Shown here: positions 1 through 6,612 of the stretch, piece by piece
How positions within the stretch are numbered: position 1 is the stretch's first letter
Layout of the letters: each line of letters opens with the position of its first letter
Assembly: GCA_937859005.1 (NCBI GenBank)
Contig: CALLYR010000136.1
Span: 1-8,728 of the forward strand
Direction of reading: 5' to 3'
Source: an uncultured Paracoccus sp.
GTDB lineage: Bacteria; Pseudomonadota; Alphaproteobacteria; Rhodobacterales; Rhodobacteraceae
Length of the DNA: 8,728 nt
The notes under the pieces: model-generated
What the model saw: only the letters and a program-made list of their open reading frames with translations
Told to the model about the DNA's origin: nothing
Databases searched by the model: none
Position numbers and translations under genes: made by a program

Positions 1-129
1 CGGCAGCATCCCCAGGTCGCCCGACCTGATGCGGTCCAGCAGCCCGCGCAGCGCCCCACCCAGGCTGTCGTCATGGCGCAGCCGCTCGTCGCTGCGATCC
101 AGCGCGGGAGTCGGGGTGGGCTTGGTCAT
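1..129 (-). CDS. Sugar ABC transporter permease (CUT2/XylH-like), N-terminal fragment
   Basis: Only the first 43 codons are present, because the gene runs off the left edge of the window. The visible protein starts MTKPTPTPALDRSDERLRHD and ends in a segment reading RIRSGDLGMLP. A polar N-terminal tail followed by a short R-x-G-(D/E)-L-G-x-LP segment is what I recall from XylH/FrcC-type permeases just before the first membrane helix; no membrane span is yet visible. The start codon overlaps the stop of the upstream ATPase gene as ATGA, and GAGG lies 6 nt before it, so translation is probably coupled. Its place as third gene after a sugar-binding protein and an ATPase makes the inner-membrane channel subunit the natural reading. 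Assignment rests mainly on gene order, since little sequence is available. Confidence 0.75.
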   Translation of the reverse strand, partial: MTKPTPTPALDRSDERLRHDDSLGGALRGLLDRIRSGDLGMLP

Positions 130-941
130 GGCGTGTCCTCATGCGTCCGGGTGGCGGCCTTGCGTTCGCTGCGGCGCGACACTGCGTTCTCGGTCGCGCC
201 GGTGATCGCGGCGACCAGATCCTGATTGCTGGAATCGGGGGTGAAGACGCCGTTGTTGCGCCCCAGCCGCAGCACAACGATGCGGTCGGCCACCGCGCGC
301 ACGTCCTCCATGTTGTGGCTGATGATGATGACGCCCAGGCCCCGGTCGCGGACGCGTTCGATCAGGTTCAGCACCTCGGCCGTCTGGGCGACGCCCAAGG
401 CCGCGGTCGGCTCGTCCAGCATGATGATCTTGGGGTCCAGCAGCAGCGAGCGCGCGATCGCGACCGTCTGCCGCTGCCCACCCGAGAGCGAGGCGACGGG
501 TTCGCGTACCGACGGAATCCGCGCGGCCAGTTCGCGCAGCAGGGTCCAGGCGCGGACCTCCATCGCGACCTCGTCCAGCCGCCAGGGGGACATCTCGTGG
601 CCCAGGAACAGGTTGGCGACCACGTCGAGATTCTCGCACAGCGCCAGATCCTGGAACACCGTCGCGATCCCCATCTGCAGCGCGCGGCCGGGGCTGTCGA
701 GCGTCACCGGCTTTCCGCAGAACTCGACGGTGCCTGCGGTCGGCTGGTGGACGCCCGCCAGCACCTTGATGAGCGTGGATTTCCCGGCGCCGTTGTCGCC
801 GACCAGCGCCACGACCTCGCCGGGGTGCACGTCCAGCTCGATGTCGGTCAGGGCCGACACGGCGCCGAAGTTCTTGGATATGTTGCGCAGCCTCAGGATC
901 GGCTCGCGAGGTCCGGCGGGATCGGGACTGGTCGATGTCAT
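126..941 (-). CDS. Sugar ABC transporter ATP-binding protein (single-domain, CUT2-type)
   Basis: This 271-residue ATPase powers import by the adjacent sugar transporter at the cytoplasmic face of the inner membrane. All nucleotide-binding motifs are intact: Walker A GDNGAGKST (48-56), Q-loop Gln97 in VFQDLAL, signature SLSGGQRQ (151-158), Walker B IIMLDEP with Glu177, and switch His209 in IISHN. RbsA and E. coli XylG have two fused ATPase domains of about 500 residues. This one has a single domain, as in rhizobial FrcA and actinobacterial XylG, so it should work as a homodimer. I chose the ATG at 941 because AAGGGGG lies just upstream; the frame stays open to 992, but that extension runs through a hairpin in the intergenic gap. 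The gene follows the binding-protein gene after 61 bp and overlaps the permease start by 4 bp. The exact sugar is not evident from this subunit. Confidence 0.93.
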   Translation of the reverse strand: MTSTSPDPAGPREPILRLRNISKNFGAVSALTDIELDVHPGEVVALVGDNGAGKSTLIKVLAGVHQPTAGTVEFCGKPVTLDSPGRALQMGIATVFQDLALCENLDVVANLFLGHEMSPWRLDEVAMEVRAWTLLRELAARIPSVREPVASLSGGQRQTVAIARSLLLDPKIIMLDEPTAALGVAQTAEVLNLIERVRDRGLGVIIISHNMEDVRAVADRIVVLRLGRNNGVFTPDSSNQDLVAAITGATENAVSRRSERKAATRTHEDTP

Positions 942-964
942 GGAGCGCCCCCTTGGAATCGCGT

Positions 965-985
965 CCGGCGGAATGGCTCCGCCGG
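965..985 (-). repeat. Intergenic hairpin between binding-protein and ATPase genes
   Basis: CCGGCGGA (965-972) and TCCGCCGG (978-985) are perfect 8-bp inverted arms around a 5-nt loop. On the transcribed minus strand no T-run follows, so this is not a normal intrinsic terminator. It lies just after the stop codon of the sugar-binding gene and ahead of the ATPase ribosome-binding site. In many importer operons a hairpin here protects the upstream message from 3' decay and so raises binding protein over membrane subunits. That role is inferred; the hairpin itself is seen directly. Confidence 0.6.
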
Positions 986-1002
986 GCGCCACGGGTTTCA
1001 GT

Positions 1003-2055
1003 TTACTGCGTGATGCCCAGCGTCTTGCAACCCTCGGCGTATTCGCCGGTGCAGACTTCCTCGGCCGTCTGGATACCCTTGTCGAAGATCTCGGCCTTGA
1101 TGTTCCCGGACGTGATGACGGCGGGGACGAACAGTTCCGAGGGCGTGTCGTAAAGGGTGGTCTTCGGTTCGGGCGTCTCGCCGTTCAGCAGCTTGACGGC
1201 GACCTCGGCCGCGGCCTTGGCCACGATCTCGGACGGTTTCGAGATGGTGTTGTACTGGTCGCCCGAAATGATCAGCTGCAGCGCCGCAATGGTGGCATCG
1301 TTGCCGGTGACCGGGGGCACGGGGTCCACGCCCGCCGCCTTGAACGCCGCGATGGCGCCGCCGGCGGTGCCGTCGTTGGCCGCGACCACGCCCTTGATCT
1401 GGTCGCCGAATCGGGTGATCTGGCCGGCCGTCCATTCCTGCGCCTTGGGGGGCGCCCAGTCCGGCGTGTCGTATTCGGCCAGCGTCTCGTAGCCCGAATT
1501 CTCCAGCCCGGCGTGGATGCCGTCGCGGATCAGCCCGGCGGCGGCGTCCGTGGGCGAGCCGTTGATTTCCAGCACGCCCGCGCCCTCGGGCACGCCCGCG
1601 GCCTTCATGTGCTGGACCAGCGATTCCGTGATCGCCTTGCCGATGCCGGTGTTGTCGAAGGACACATAGTAATCGGCGGGCTTTTCGGGGATCGGACGGT
1701 CATAGGCCACGACCTTCACGTCCTGCGAATGGGCGATTTCCACCAGCGCCGCCGCGGCCGCCGAATCGACCGGGTCCAGCACGATCACCCTGGCGCCTTG
1801 CGCGATGACCGAGTTGAACTGCTGCTGCTGCAGCGCCGCATCGGCATTGGCGTTCTGATAGATCACCGTGCAGTCCGCGCACAGCTTTTCCATCGCGGCC
1901 TTGAAGCCGGGGAAATCGTGCTCCTCGTACCGGGTCGAGGCCTGGTCGGGCATCAGGAACGCGACCGTCGCGGCCTGTTGCGCATGGGCCGCCCCGCCCA
2001 GCATCAGCGCGGCCAGCGCGGCGCCCGAGGCGAGGCTGTGGAACGTGGTCTTCAT
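1003..2055 (-). CDS. Periplasmic sugar-binding protein of an ABC importer (XylF-like)
   Basis: This 350-residue type I periplasmic binding protein should deliver a monosaccharide to the importer encoded downstream. Residues 1-25 form a Sec signal peptide (basic MK start, hydrophobic core, AHA cleavage site before QQA). There is no lipobox, so it is soluble. The mature part matches XylF/ChvE-like proteins: STRYE (40-44), YDRPI (118-122), NGSPTD (165-170), DW (199-200), ANDGTAGG (226-233), GNDA (251-254) and SKP (272-274). These are the usual sugar-contact segments. The two residues after Asp170 are Ala-Ala, whereas E. coli XylF has Asn-Asn, so the sugar may not be xylose. Cys59/Cys62 and Cys335/Cys343 could form disulfides. 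The ATG at 2055 has a strong GGAGGAG ribosome-binding site; the longer open frame upstream crosses the operator region and is rejected. It is probably induced by its sugar through the divergent LacI-type regulator. Confidence 0.93.
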   Translation of the reverse strand: MKTTFHSLASGAALAALMLGGAAHAQQAATVAFLMPDQASTRYEEHDFPGFKAAMEKLCADCTVIYQNANADAALQQQQFNSVIAQGARVIVLDPVDSAAAAALVEIAHSQDVKVVAYDRPIPEKPADYYVSFDNTGIGKAITESLVQHMKAAGVPEGAGVLEINGSPTDAAAGLIRDGIHAGLENSGYETLAEYDTPDWAPPKAQEWTAGQITRFGDQIKGVVAANDGTAGGAIAAFKAAGVDPVPPVTGNDATIAALQLIISGDQYNTISKPSEIVAKAAAEVAVKLLNGETPEPKTTLYDTPSELFVPAVITSGNIKAEIFDKGIQTAEEVCTGEYAEGCKTLGITQ

Positions 2056-2195
2056 CGGGTCTCCTCCCACGGATGAATGCGGCGTCCGGGCGGCCGGACC
2101 GGGGACCTGCGCCAGTCCCGCACCCCCGGCCCTGCCGCCGGGTCGTGACCTGATGGGACGCGCCACATCTTCCCCGGACCGGACCGACCGGATTG

Positions 2196-2241
2196 TTGTG
2201 CAACATCGGTTGCGCAGTGTTGCACAATCGATGTTGCATCG
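2196..2241. promoter_or_regulatory. Putative LacI-family operator cluster in divergent promoter region
   Basis: TTGTGCAACA (2196-2205) and TGTTGCACAA (2218-2227) are perfect 10-bp inverted repeats 12 bp apart. GCAACATCG (2200-2208) is also repeated inverted at 2229-2237 as CGATGTTGC. The right end is itself a palindrome, CGATG-TTG-CATCG (2229-2241). GTTGCGCA (2209-2216) adds another half-site. Several interleaved GTTGC/GCAAC half-sites between a LacI-type gene and the operon it faces are the expected signature of that regulator's binding sites. Binding by this regulator is inferred. Confidence 0.72.
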
Positions 2242-2267
2242 TTGTCGCGGGGGTGGCTCACTGTCAA
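2238..2267 (-). promoter_or_regulatory. Candidate promoter of the sugar importer operon
   Basis: On the minus strand a perfect -35 box TTGACA (2267-2262) is followed after 18 bp by AACGAT (2243-2238), which keeps the A2, A5 and T6 positions of a -10 box. The -10 box and predicted start near 2231 fall inside the inverted-repeat cluster, so a bound repressor would block RNA polymerase. The resulting leader before the binding-protein start is about 175 nt. The -35 is strong but the -10 is weak. Confidence 0.5.
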
Positions 2268-2289
2268 GCTGAAGAAAAGGGGACGATGC

Positions 2290-3297
2290 GTGACCCGCGC
2301 GCCGCAGAAAAAGACCACAATCTATGACCTGGCGCGGCTGGCCGGCACCTCGGCCAGCACCGTCAGCGCCGTGCTGAACGGCAGATGGAAGGAACGCCGC
2401 ATCAGCGCATCCACCGCCGACCGCATCAGCCGCCTGGCCGAGGCGCAGGGCTATGCCGTCAACATCCCCGCCAGCATGCTGCGCCGCGAACGCTCGCATG
2501 TGGTGGGCATGATCGTGCCGAAATACGACAACCGTTATTTCGGCTCGATCATCGAAGGGTTCGAGATGCGGGCCCGCGAACGCGGCCTGTTCCCGGTCAC
2601 CACCTGCACCCTTCGCGACCCCGGCCTGGAGATCGAGGCGGCGCGGACCATGATCTCGTATCAGGTGGACTGGCTGGTGGCGACGGGGGCCACCGATCCC
2701 GACCGGATCGCCGATCTGTGCCGGGCGGCCGGGGTCAGGGCCGTCAACCTGGATCTGCCGGGCGCGCGCGCGCCGTCGGTCATCTCGGACAATCGCGGCG
2801 GCGCGCTGATGCTGGCGCGGCGGCTGCTGGCGCGTTCAGGTGGCGGGGCGCCGATGCTGTTCGTGGGCGGGCGCGGTCAGGACCACAACACGCTGGCCCG
2901 GCTGGACGGATTTCGCGCCGCTCATGCCGAGCGCGGGATCGCCGTGGACGAGCGGCTGGTCCTGACCTGCGGCTATTCCGCCGACAAGGCCGAAGCCGCA
3001 CTGGAGGCCTTTGCCGCAGATCGCCGGGTGCCGAAGGCGGTCTTCGTCAATTCGACAATTTCTCTGGAAGGCGTGGTGCGCTGGCTGCGCCGGCGTGCCG
3101 CCGCCGGGGGCGCACAGCCGCTGATCGGCTGTTTCGACTGGGACCCCTTCGCCGCCCATCTGGCCGGCGGCATCGACATGATCCGGCAGGACGTGCCGGT
3201 CATGCTGGACCGGGTCTTTGCCCTGATGGACGGCGCAGGCGATCCCCCTGCCCTGATCGAGGTGCCGCCGATCCTGATCCCCGCCGAGGAGGGATGA
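2290..3297 (+). CDS. LacI-family transcriptional regulator of the divergent sugar importer
   Basis: The protein (335 residues from the GTG start) has the LacI layout. A helix-turn-helix lies at residues 10-30 (TIYDLARLAGTSASTVSAVLN), followed by a hinge near 50-66 (AEAQGYAVNIPASMLRR) and a periplasmic-binding-protein-like effector domain from about 70 (HVVGMIVPKYDNRYFGSIIEG) to a C-terminal IDMIRQDVPVM segment. It should sense a sugar in the cytoplasm and repress the facing importer operon, and perhaps itself. GTG at 2290 is chosen because AGGGGA ends 6 nt before it; the frame also opens at a TTG at 2242, but that start would lie against the operator. No sugar kinase or catabolic gene follows on this strand in the window. 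GCFDWDPF (280-287) is a distinctive C-terminal segment whose role I cannot name. The target sugar cannot be read from the sequence. Confidence 0.92.
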   Translation: MTRAPQKKTTIYDLARLAGTSASTVSAVLNGRWKERRISASTADRISRLAEAQGYAVNIPASMLRRERSHVVGMIVPKYDNRYFGSIIEGFEMRARERGLFPVTTCTLRDPGLEIEAARTMISYQVDWLVATGATDPDRIADLCRAAGVRAVNLDLPGARAPSVISDNRGGALMLARRLLARSGGGAPMLFVGGRGQDHNTLARLDGFRAAHAERGIAVDERLVLTCGYSADKAEAALEAFAADRRVPKAVFVNSTISLEGVVRWLRRRAAAGGAQPLIGCFDWDPFAAHLAGGIDMIRQDVPVMLDRVFALMDGAGDPPALIEVPPILIPAEEG

Positions 3298-3401
3298 TCC
3301 TGCCCGGACACGACCGGCGCTTGGACCGGCACCCCACCGGGCCGGGGAAATGCAGGCTTTGCCGCGGACGGCACATGGACCGGCCGATGCACCGGGGACG
3401 G

Positions 3402-3752
3402 TCAGTCCACGACCTGCTGCGCTGATACCGCACAGAAGACCGCCGGATCGGCATCGGGCGCAGGCATGCAGGCGGCGTCCGGGGCGAGCGGTTCGATCAT
3501 GGCGGGATCGGAGAGGGTCACGCGCCAGCGGTTGACGAAAGCCTGCGCGTCCGCACCCGGAACATAGGGTGTGACCTCCAGTCCGGTTTGCGCGCAGCCC
3601 TGACCCAGCACCTGATAGCCCGCCTGCGTCAGAACCCCGGCCAGCCTTTCTCCGCGCGCGGCGCAGTCCCGCGCGTCTTCGGCGGCAGACAGCGACAGAT
3701 GGGTCGCCCCGCCCTCGCCCAGCGTCAGGATGACGAGAACCGTCTTGAGCAT
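3402..3752 (-). CDS. Small protein of unknown function downstream of ptsP
   Basis: I do not recognise this 116-residue protein. It begins MLKTVLVILTLGEGGATHLS, a short hydrophobic stretch without the basic start and cleavage site of a clear signal peptide, so it could equally be a buried beta strand of a cytosolic domain. Four cysteines (in ARDC, GQGC, AAC and VFC) are spread along the chain. Mixed alpha/beta character and an LTQAGYQVLG segment suggest a small globular fold. ATG at 3752 is preferred over the open extension to 3794 because GGGGGAAAA sits just ahead of it. It follows ptsP on the same strand after 63 bp, with an inverted repeat in the gap, and converges with the LacI-type gene. 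Codon use matches its neighbours, so it is probably a real gene; no function is claimed. Confidence 0.7.
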   Translation of the reverse strand: MLKTVLVILTLGEGGATHLSLSAAEDARDCAARGERLAGVLTQAGYQVLGQGCAQTGLEVTPYVPGADAQAFVNRWRVTLSDPAMIEPLAPDAACMPAPDADPAVFCAVSAQQVVD

Positions 3753-3783
3753 CGTTTTCCCCCGTATCGGCCGGCCGGCATCA

Positions 3784-3807
3784 TGCCGCGCCACCCCGGC
3801 CGCGGCA
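3784..3807 (-). repeat. Inverted repeat in the gap after ptsP
   Basis: TGCCGCG (3784-3790) and CGCGGCA (3801-3807) are perfect 7-bp arms around a 10-nt loop, 9 bp past the ptsP stop codon. No T-run follows on the minus strand, so it is not a standard intrinsic terminator. It could be a weak terminator, a message-stabilising hairpin or chance in GC-rich DNA. Confidence 0.4.
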
Positions 3808-3815
3808 ATGCGCCG

Positions 3816-6053
3816 TCAGGTCCGCGCCAGAAAGGCGGACACGACCGGACGCAGATTGGCGCAACCCTCGGCCCGCGCCTTGTCGATGGCGCGCTTCAGT
3901 TCGCACAGGTCGATCCGGCGGATCAGCGCCTTGACCGGCCCGATGGAAGCCGGGCGCATCGACAGCTGCCGCAGCCCCAGCGCGGCCAGGGTCGCGGCCT
4001 CGGCCGGGCGGCCCGCATCCTCGCCGCAGAAGCTGACCGGCACCCCGGCCTGCGCGCAGCGGGCGATGATCTGGTCCAGCAGTTCCAGAAACGGCGCGCT
4101 CAGCGTGTCATAGCGGCGCCGGACCCGTTCGTTTTCACGATCGGCAGCGAAGAAGAACTGTTTCATGTCGTTGCCGCCAATCGACACGAAATCGCACTGG
4201 CGGAAGAAGCCGGGCGGGGCAAAGGCCATGGAGGGCGTTTCCAGCATCGCGCCCACCCGGATTTCGCCGGGCAGGGCATGACCCAGTTCCCGTTCCCGTT
4301 CCAGCTGGGCCATCATGATCGCGCGCGCCTGCGTGAACTCCCCTTCCTCGGCGATGAAGGGGAACATGACATGCAGCGGCCGCCCGGCGGCGGCGCGGAT
4401 CAGCGCCTGCAACTGCATCCGCAGGATGCCGCGCTTGTCCAGGCCCACGCGGATCGCCCGCCAGCCCATGGCCGGGTTCGGCTCGTCATTGGGCTTCATA
4501 TAGGGCAGCACCTTGTCCGACCCGATGTCCAGCGTGCGGAACACGACGGGCTTGCCCTGGGCATTGTCCATGACGCGGCGATACATTTCGGCCAGTTCGG
4601 CCCGGCGGGGGACGCGGGTGCGGGTCAGGAACTGCAATTCGGTGCGGAACAGGCCCACCCCTTCGGCGCCCGATCCTTCCAGACTGGGCAGATCGGCCAT
4701 CAGGCCCGCATTCATGAACAGCTTGACCGTGCAGCCGCACAGCGCCGTCGCCGGCAGCTTGCGCAGGCTGGCGTAACGGCTCTGCGCCTCGGCCTGCATG
4801 GCGATCTTGTCGCGGAAGGCGGCGGCGACGCTGTCCTCGGGGCGCAGATGGACGATGCCGCTGTCCCCGTCCACCAGGATCGCATCGCCGTTCAGCGCCT
4901 CGGCCGTGATGCGGTCGGCGTGGATGACCAGCGGGATCGACAGCGCGCGGGCCACGATCGCCGCATGGCTGCCGACCGACCCTTCCTCCAGCACGACGCC
5001 GCGCAGGCGGCGGCCGTAATCCAGCAGTTCGGCCGGCCCGATGTTGCGGGCGACCAGGATCGGATTGGACGGCATCTCGGCCCCGGTGTCGCGGCCCTGC
5101 CCGGTCAGGATGCGCAGCAGCCGGTTCGACAGGTCGTCCAGATCGTGCAGCCGGTCGCGCAGGTAAGGATCGGCGGCGCGTTCCAGGCGGGCGCGGGCCT
5201 GGCTCTGTTCCTTTTCCACCGCGGCCTCGGCCGACAGGCCCAGATCGATGTCCTCTTCCATCCGGCGCAGCCAGCTGCGCGAATGGGCAAGCATGCGATA
5301 GGTTTCCAGCACCTCGGCACCCTCGCCGCCGGACAAGGCGGGGGCCGCCAGCATCTCGTCCAGGCTGCGGCGCAGCCGGATCACCGCCTGGTTCAGGCGC
5401 ACGCGTTCCCTGTCGGGATCGTCGCCCACCGGATTGGTGATGACGACGCGGGGTTCGTGCAGCCAGACCTGCCCTTCGGCCGCGCCCTCCTGCCCGGTGG
5501 CGCCGCGGATGGCGACCGGATAGCGATGCGCCGACATCTGGGCATCATTGCCCAGAAAGGCGCCCAGTTCGGCCATTTCGGCCAGAACCATCGCCACGAC
5601 CTCCAGCCCATAGATCTCGTCGTCGGAATATTCGCGCGCGTCGCGCGACTGGACGACCAGCACGCCCAGTTTTTCGCCGACCCGCTGAATCGGCACCCCG
5701 AGAAAGGAGGGGAACACCTCTTCCCCGGTCTCGGGCATATAGCGGAAACCGGATTCGGCGGGGGCGTTGGCGGTGTTGATCGGCCGGCCCATGCGGGCGA
5801 CGCGGCCGACCAGTCCTTCGCCCAGGCGCAGACGGGTCTTGTGGACCGATTCCGGCCGCAACCCCTGGGTCGCGCACAGTTCCAGCGTCTGGGGGTCGCG
5901 GAACAGATAGATCGAGCAGACCTGCGACCGCATCGAATCGGCGATGTGGTGGGTGATGCTGTTCAGCCGGTCCTGTCCGTCGCCCGGCGCCGCCAGCGTA
6001 TCGCGCAACCGCCGCAGCAGCTTGCGCGATTCGCTTTCGGACCGTTCCGGCAT
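3816..6053 (-). CDS. ptsP: PtsP, phosphoenolpyruvate-protein phosphotransferase (EI-Ntr)
   Basis: Enzyme I of the nitrogen phosphotransferase system takes phosphate from PEP and passes it to NPr and then EIIA-Ntr, a cytoplasmic signalling chain that moves no sugar. The protein is 745 residues, close to E. coli PtsP (748). An N-terminal GAF sensor domain lies at about 27-165, from ITHHIADSMRSQVCSIYLFRD. The phospho-histidine is His363 in GSVGSHAAIVARA. The PEP-binding barrel follows, with GVGLFRTEL (Arg470), FRTLDIGSDK (Arg506), ETPSMA (Glu605), SIGGNDMKQF (Asn628, Asp629) and the active-site Cys676 in SFCGEDAG. All catalytic positions I can place are intact. ATG at 6053 is chosen over the open extension to 6134 because MPERSESESRKLL is a typical PtsP start and AGGGGGGA lies about 10 nt upstream. 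It follows lysC by 52 bp, probably in one operon. Confidence 0.96.
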   Translation of the reverse strand: MPERSESESRKLLRRLRDTLAAPGDGQDRLNSITHHIADSMRSQVCSIYLFRDPQTLELCATQGLRPESVHKTRLRLGEGLVGRVARMGRPINTANAPAESGFRYMPETGEEVFPSFLGVPIQRVGEKLGVLVVQSRDAREYSDDEIYGLEVVAMVLAEMAELGAFLGNDAQMSAHRYPVAIRGATGQEGAAEGQVWLHEPRVVITNPVGDDPDRERVRLNQAVIRLRRSLDEMLAAPALSGGEGAEVLETYRMLAHSRSWLRRMEEDIDLGLSAEAAVEKEQSQARARLERAADPYLRDRLHDLDDLSNRLLRILTGQGRDTGAEMPSNPILVARNIGPAELLDYGRRLRGVVLEEGSVGSHAAIVARALSIPLVIHADRITAEALNGDAILVDGDSGIVHLRPEDSVAAAFRDKIAMQAEAQSRYASLRKLPATALCGCTVKLFMNAGLMADLPSLEGSGAEGVGLFRTELQFLTRTRVPRRAELAEMYRRVMDNAQGKPVVFRTLDIGSDKVLPYMKPNDEPNPAMGWRAIRVGLDKRGILRMQLQALIRAAAGRPLHVMFPFIAEEGEFTQARAIMMAQLERERELGHALPGEIRVGAMLETPSMAFAPPGFFRQCDFVSIGGNDMKQFFFAADRENERVRRRYDTLSAPFLELLDQIIARCAQAGVPVSFCGEDAGRPAEAATLAALGLRQLSMRPASIGPVKALIRRIDLCELKRAIDKARAEGCANLRPVVSAFLART

Positions 6054-6061
6054 GCTTGCGA

Positions 6062-6093
6062 GTCCCCCCTCGCCGACCGCGTCCGGGGGCGAC
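6062..6093 (-). promoter_or_regulatory. Possible stem covering the ptsP ribosome-binding site
   Basis: In the lysC-ptsP gap, minus-strand GTCGCCCCC (6093-6085) can pair with GGGGGGAC (6069-6062) except for one bulged G. The 15-nt loop leaves the G-run, which is the ptsP ribosome-binding site, inside the stem. This could make ptsP translation depend on ribosomes finishing lysC. The pairing is visible; the regulatory role is inferred, and G-runs pair easily by chance. Confidence 0.3.
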
Positions 6094-6105
6094 CCGGTCT
6101 GCGGA

Positions 6106-6612
6106 TCAGGCGCTCTCCAGCTCGAAGGCATCATGCAGCGCCTGCACGGCCAGTTCCATATACTTGCGGTCGATCAGCACCGAAATCTTGATCTCGCTGG
6201 TCGAGATGACCTTGATGTTGATGTTCTCGTCGGCCAGCGCCCGGAACATGCGCGCGGCGACGCCCGCATGGCTGCGCATCCCGATGCCTACGACGGATAC
6301 CTTGGCGACTTCGGTATCCACGGCCAGTTCGTCATAGGCGATCCGGCCAGCGGCGCGGGCTTCCTCCATCGCCTTGCGGGCGCGCTCGACCTGGTTGATC
6401 GGGCAACTGAAGGTCATGTCCGTCACCGCGCCGGGATGATCCTCGTAATCGCGCTCGGAGATGTTCTGGACGATCATGTCCACATTGATGCCCGCCTGGG
6501 CCAGCGGCTCGAAGATGGCGGCGGAAATGCCGGGCCGGTCCTCGACCGTGACCAGCGTGACCTTGGCCTCGTCGCGCGAATGGGCGACGCCAGAAACGAC
6601 CTTGGATTCCAT
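6106..6612 (-). other. Possible internal translation unit: aspartate kinase beta subunit
   Basis: Within lysC, Met251 (ATG at 6612) is preceded by GAGGA (6624-6620) with a 7-nt gap, a better ribosome-binding site than the one for full-length lysC. Starting here would give 168 residues, MESKVVSGVAHSRDEAKVTL onward, holding just the two ACT domains. In Corynebacterium and Bacillus, overlapping starts give alpha and beta subunits this way, and the Corynebacterium beta start lies at almost the same residue. Use of this start is inferred. Confidence 0.4.

Noticed and set aside
226..2076. A 616-codon plus-strand open frame opposite the ATPase and binding-protein genes
   Set aside because: It spans two real genes and their gap, has low-complexity Arg/Gly/Asp composition and no family motifs, so it is a shadow.
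2052..2168. A 38-codon open frame in the leader of the binding-protein gene, ending in an ATGA overlap with its start
   Set aside because: Any frame reaching an ATGA ends this way, its GGGGA is only about 3 nt from the ATG, and the peptide is Arg/Pro-rich like random GC-rich sequence.
3326..3373. Bidirectional terminator between the convergent LacI-type gene and the small 116-residue gene
   Set aside because: Only 5-bp stems are visible (CCGGC/GCCGG and TGCCG/CGGCA) with no T-tract in either direction, which is not enough to call.
3588..6191. An 867-codon open frame on the plus strand antisense to ptsP
   Set aside because: It mirrors ptsP, is rich in Arg, Gln, His and Ala as expected for the antisense of a GC-rich gene, and shows no recognisable domain. 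ptsP is unmistakable on the other strand.
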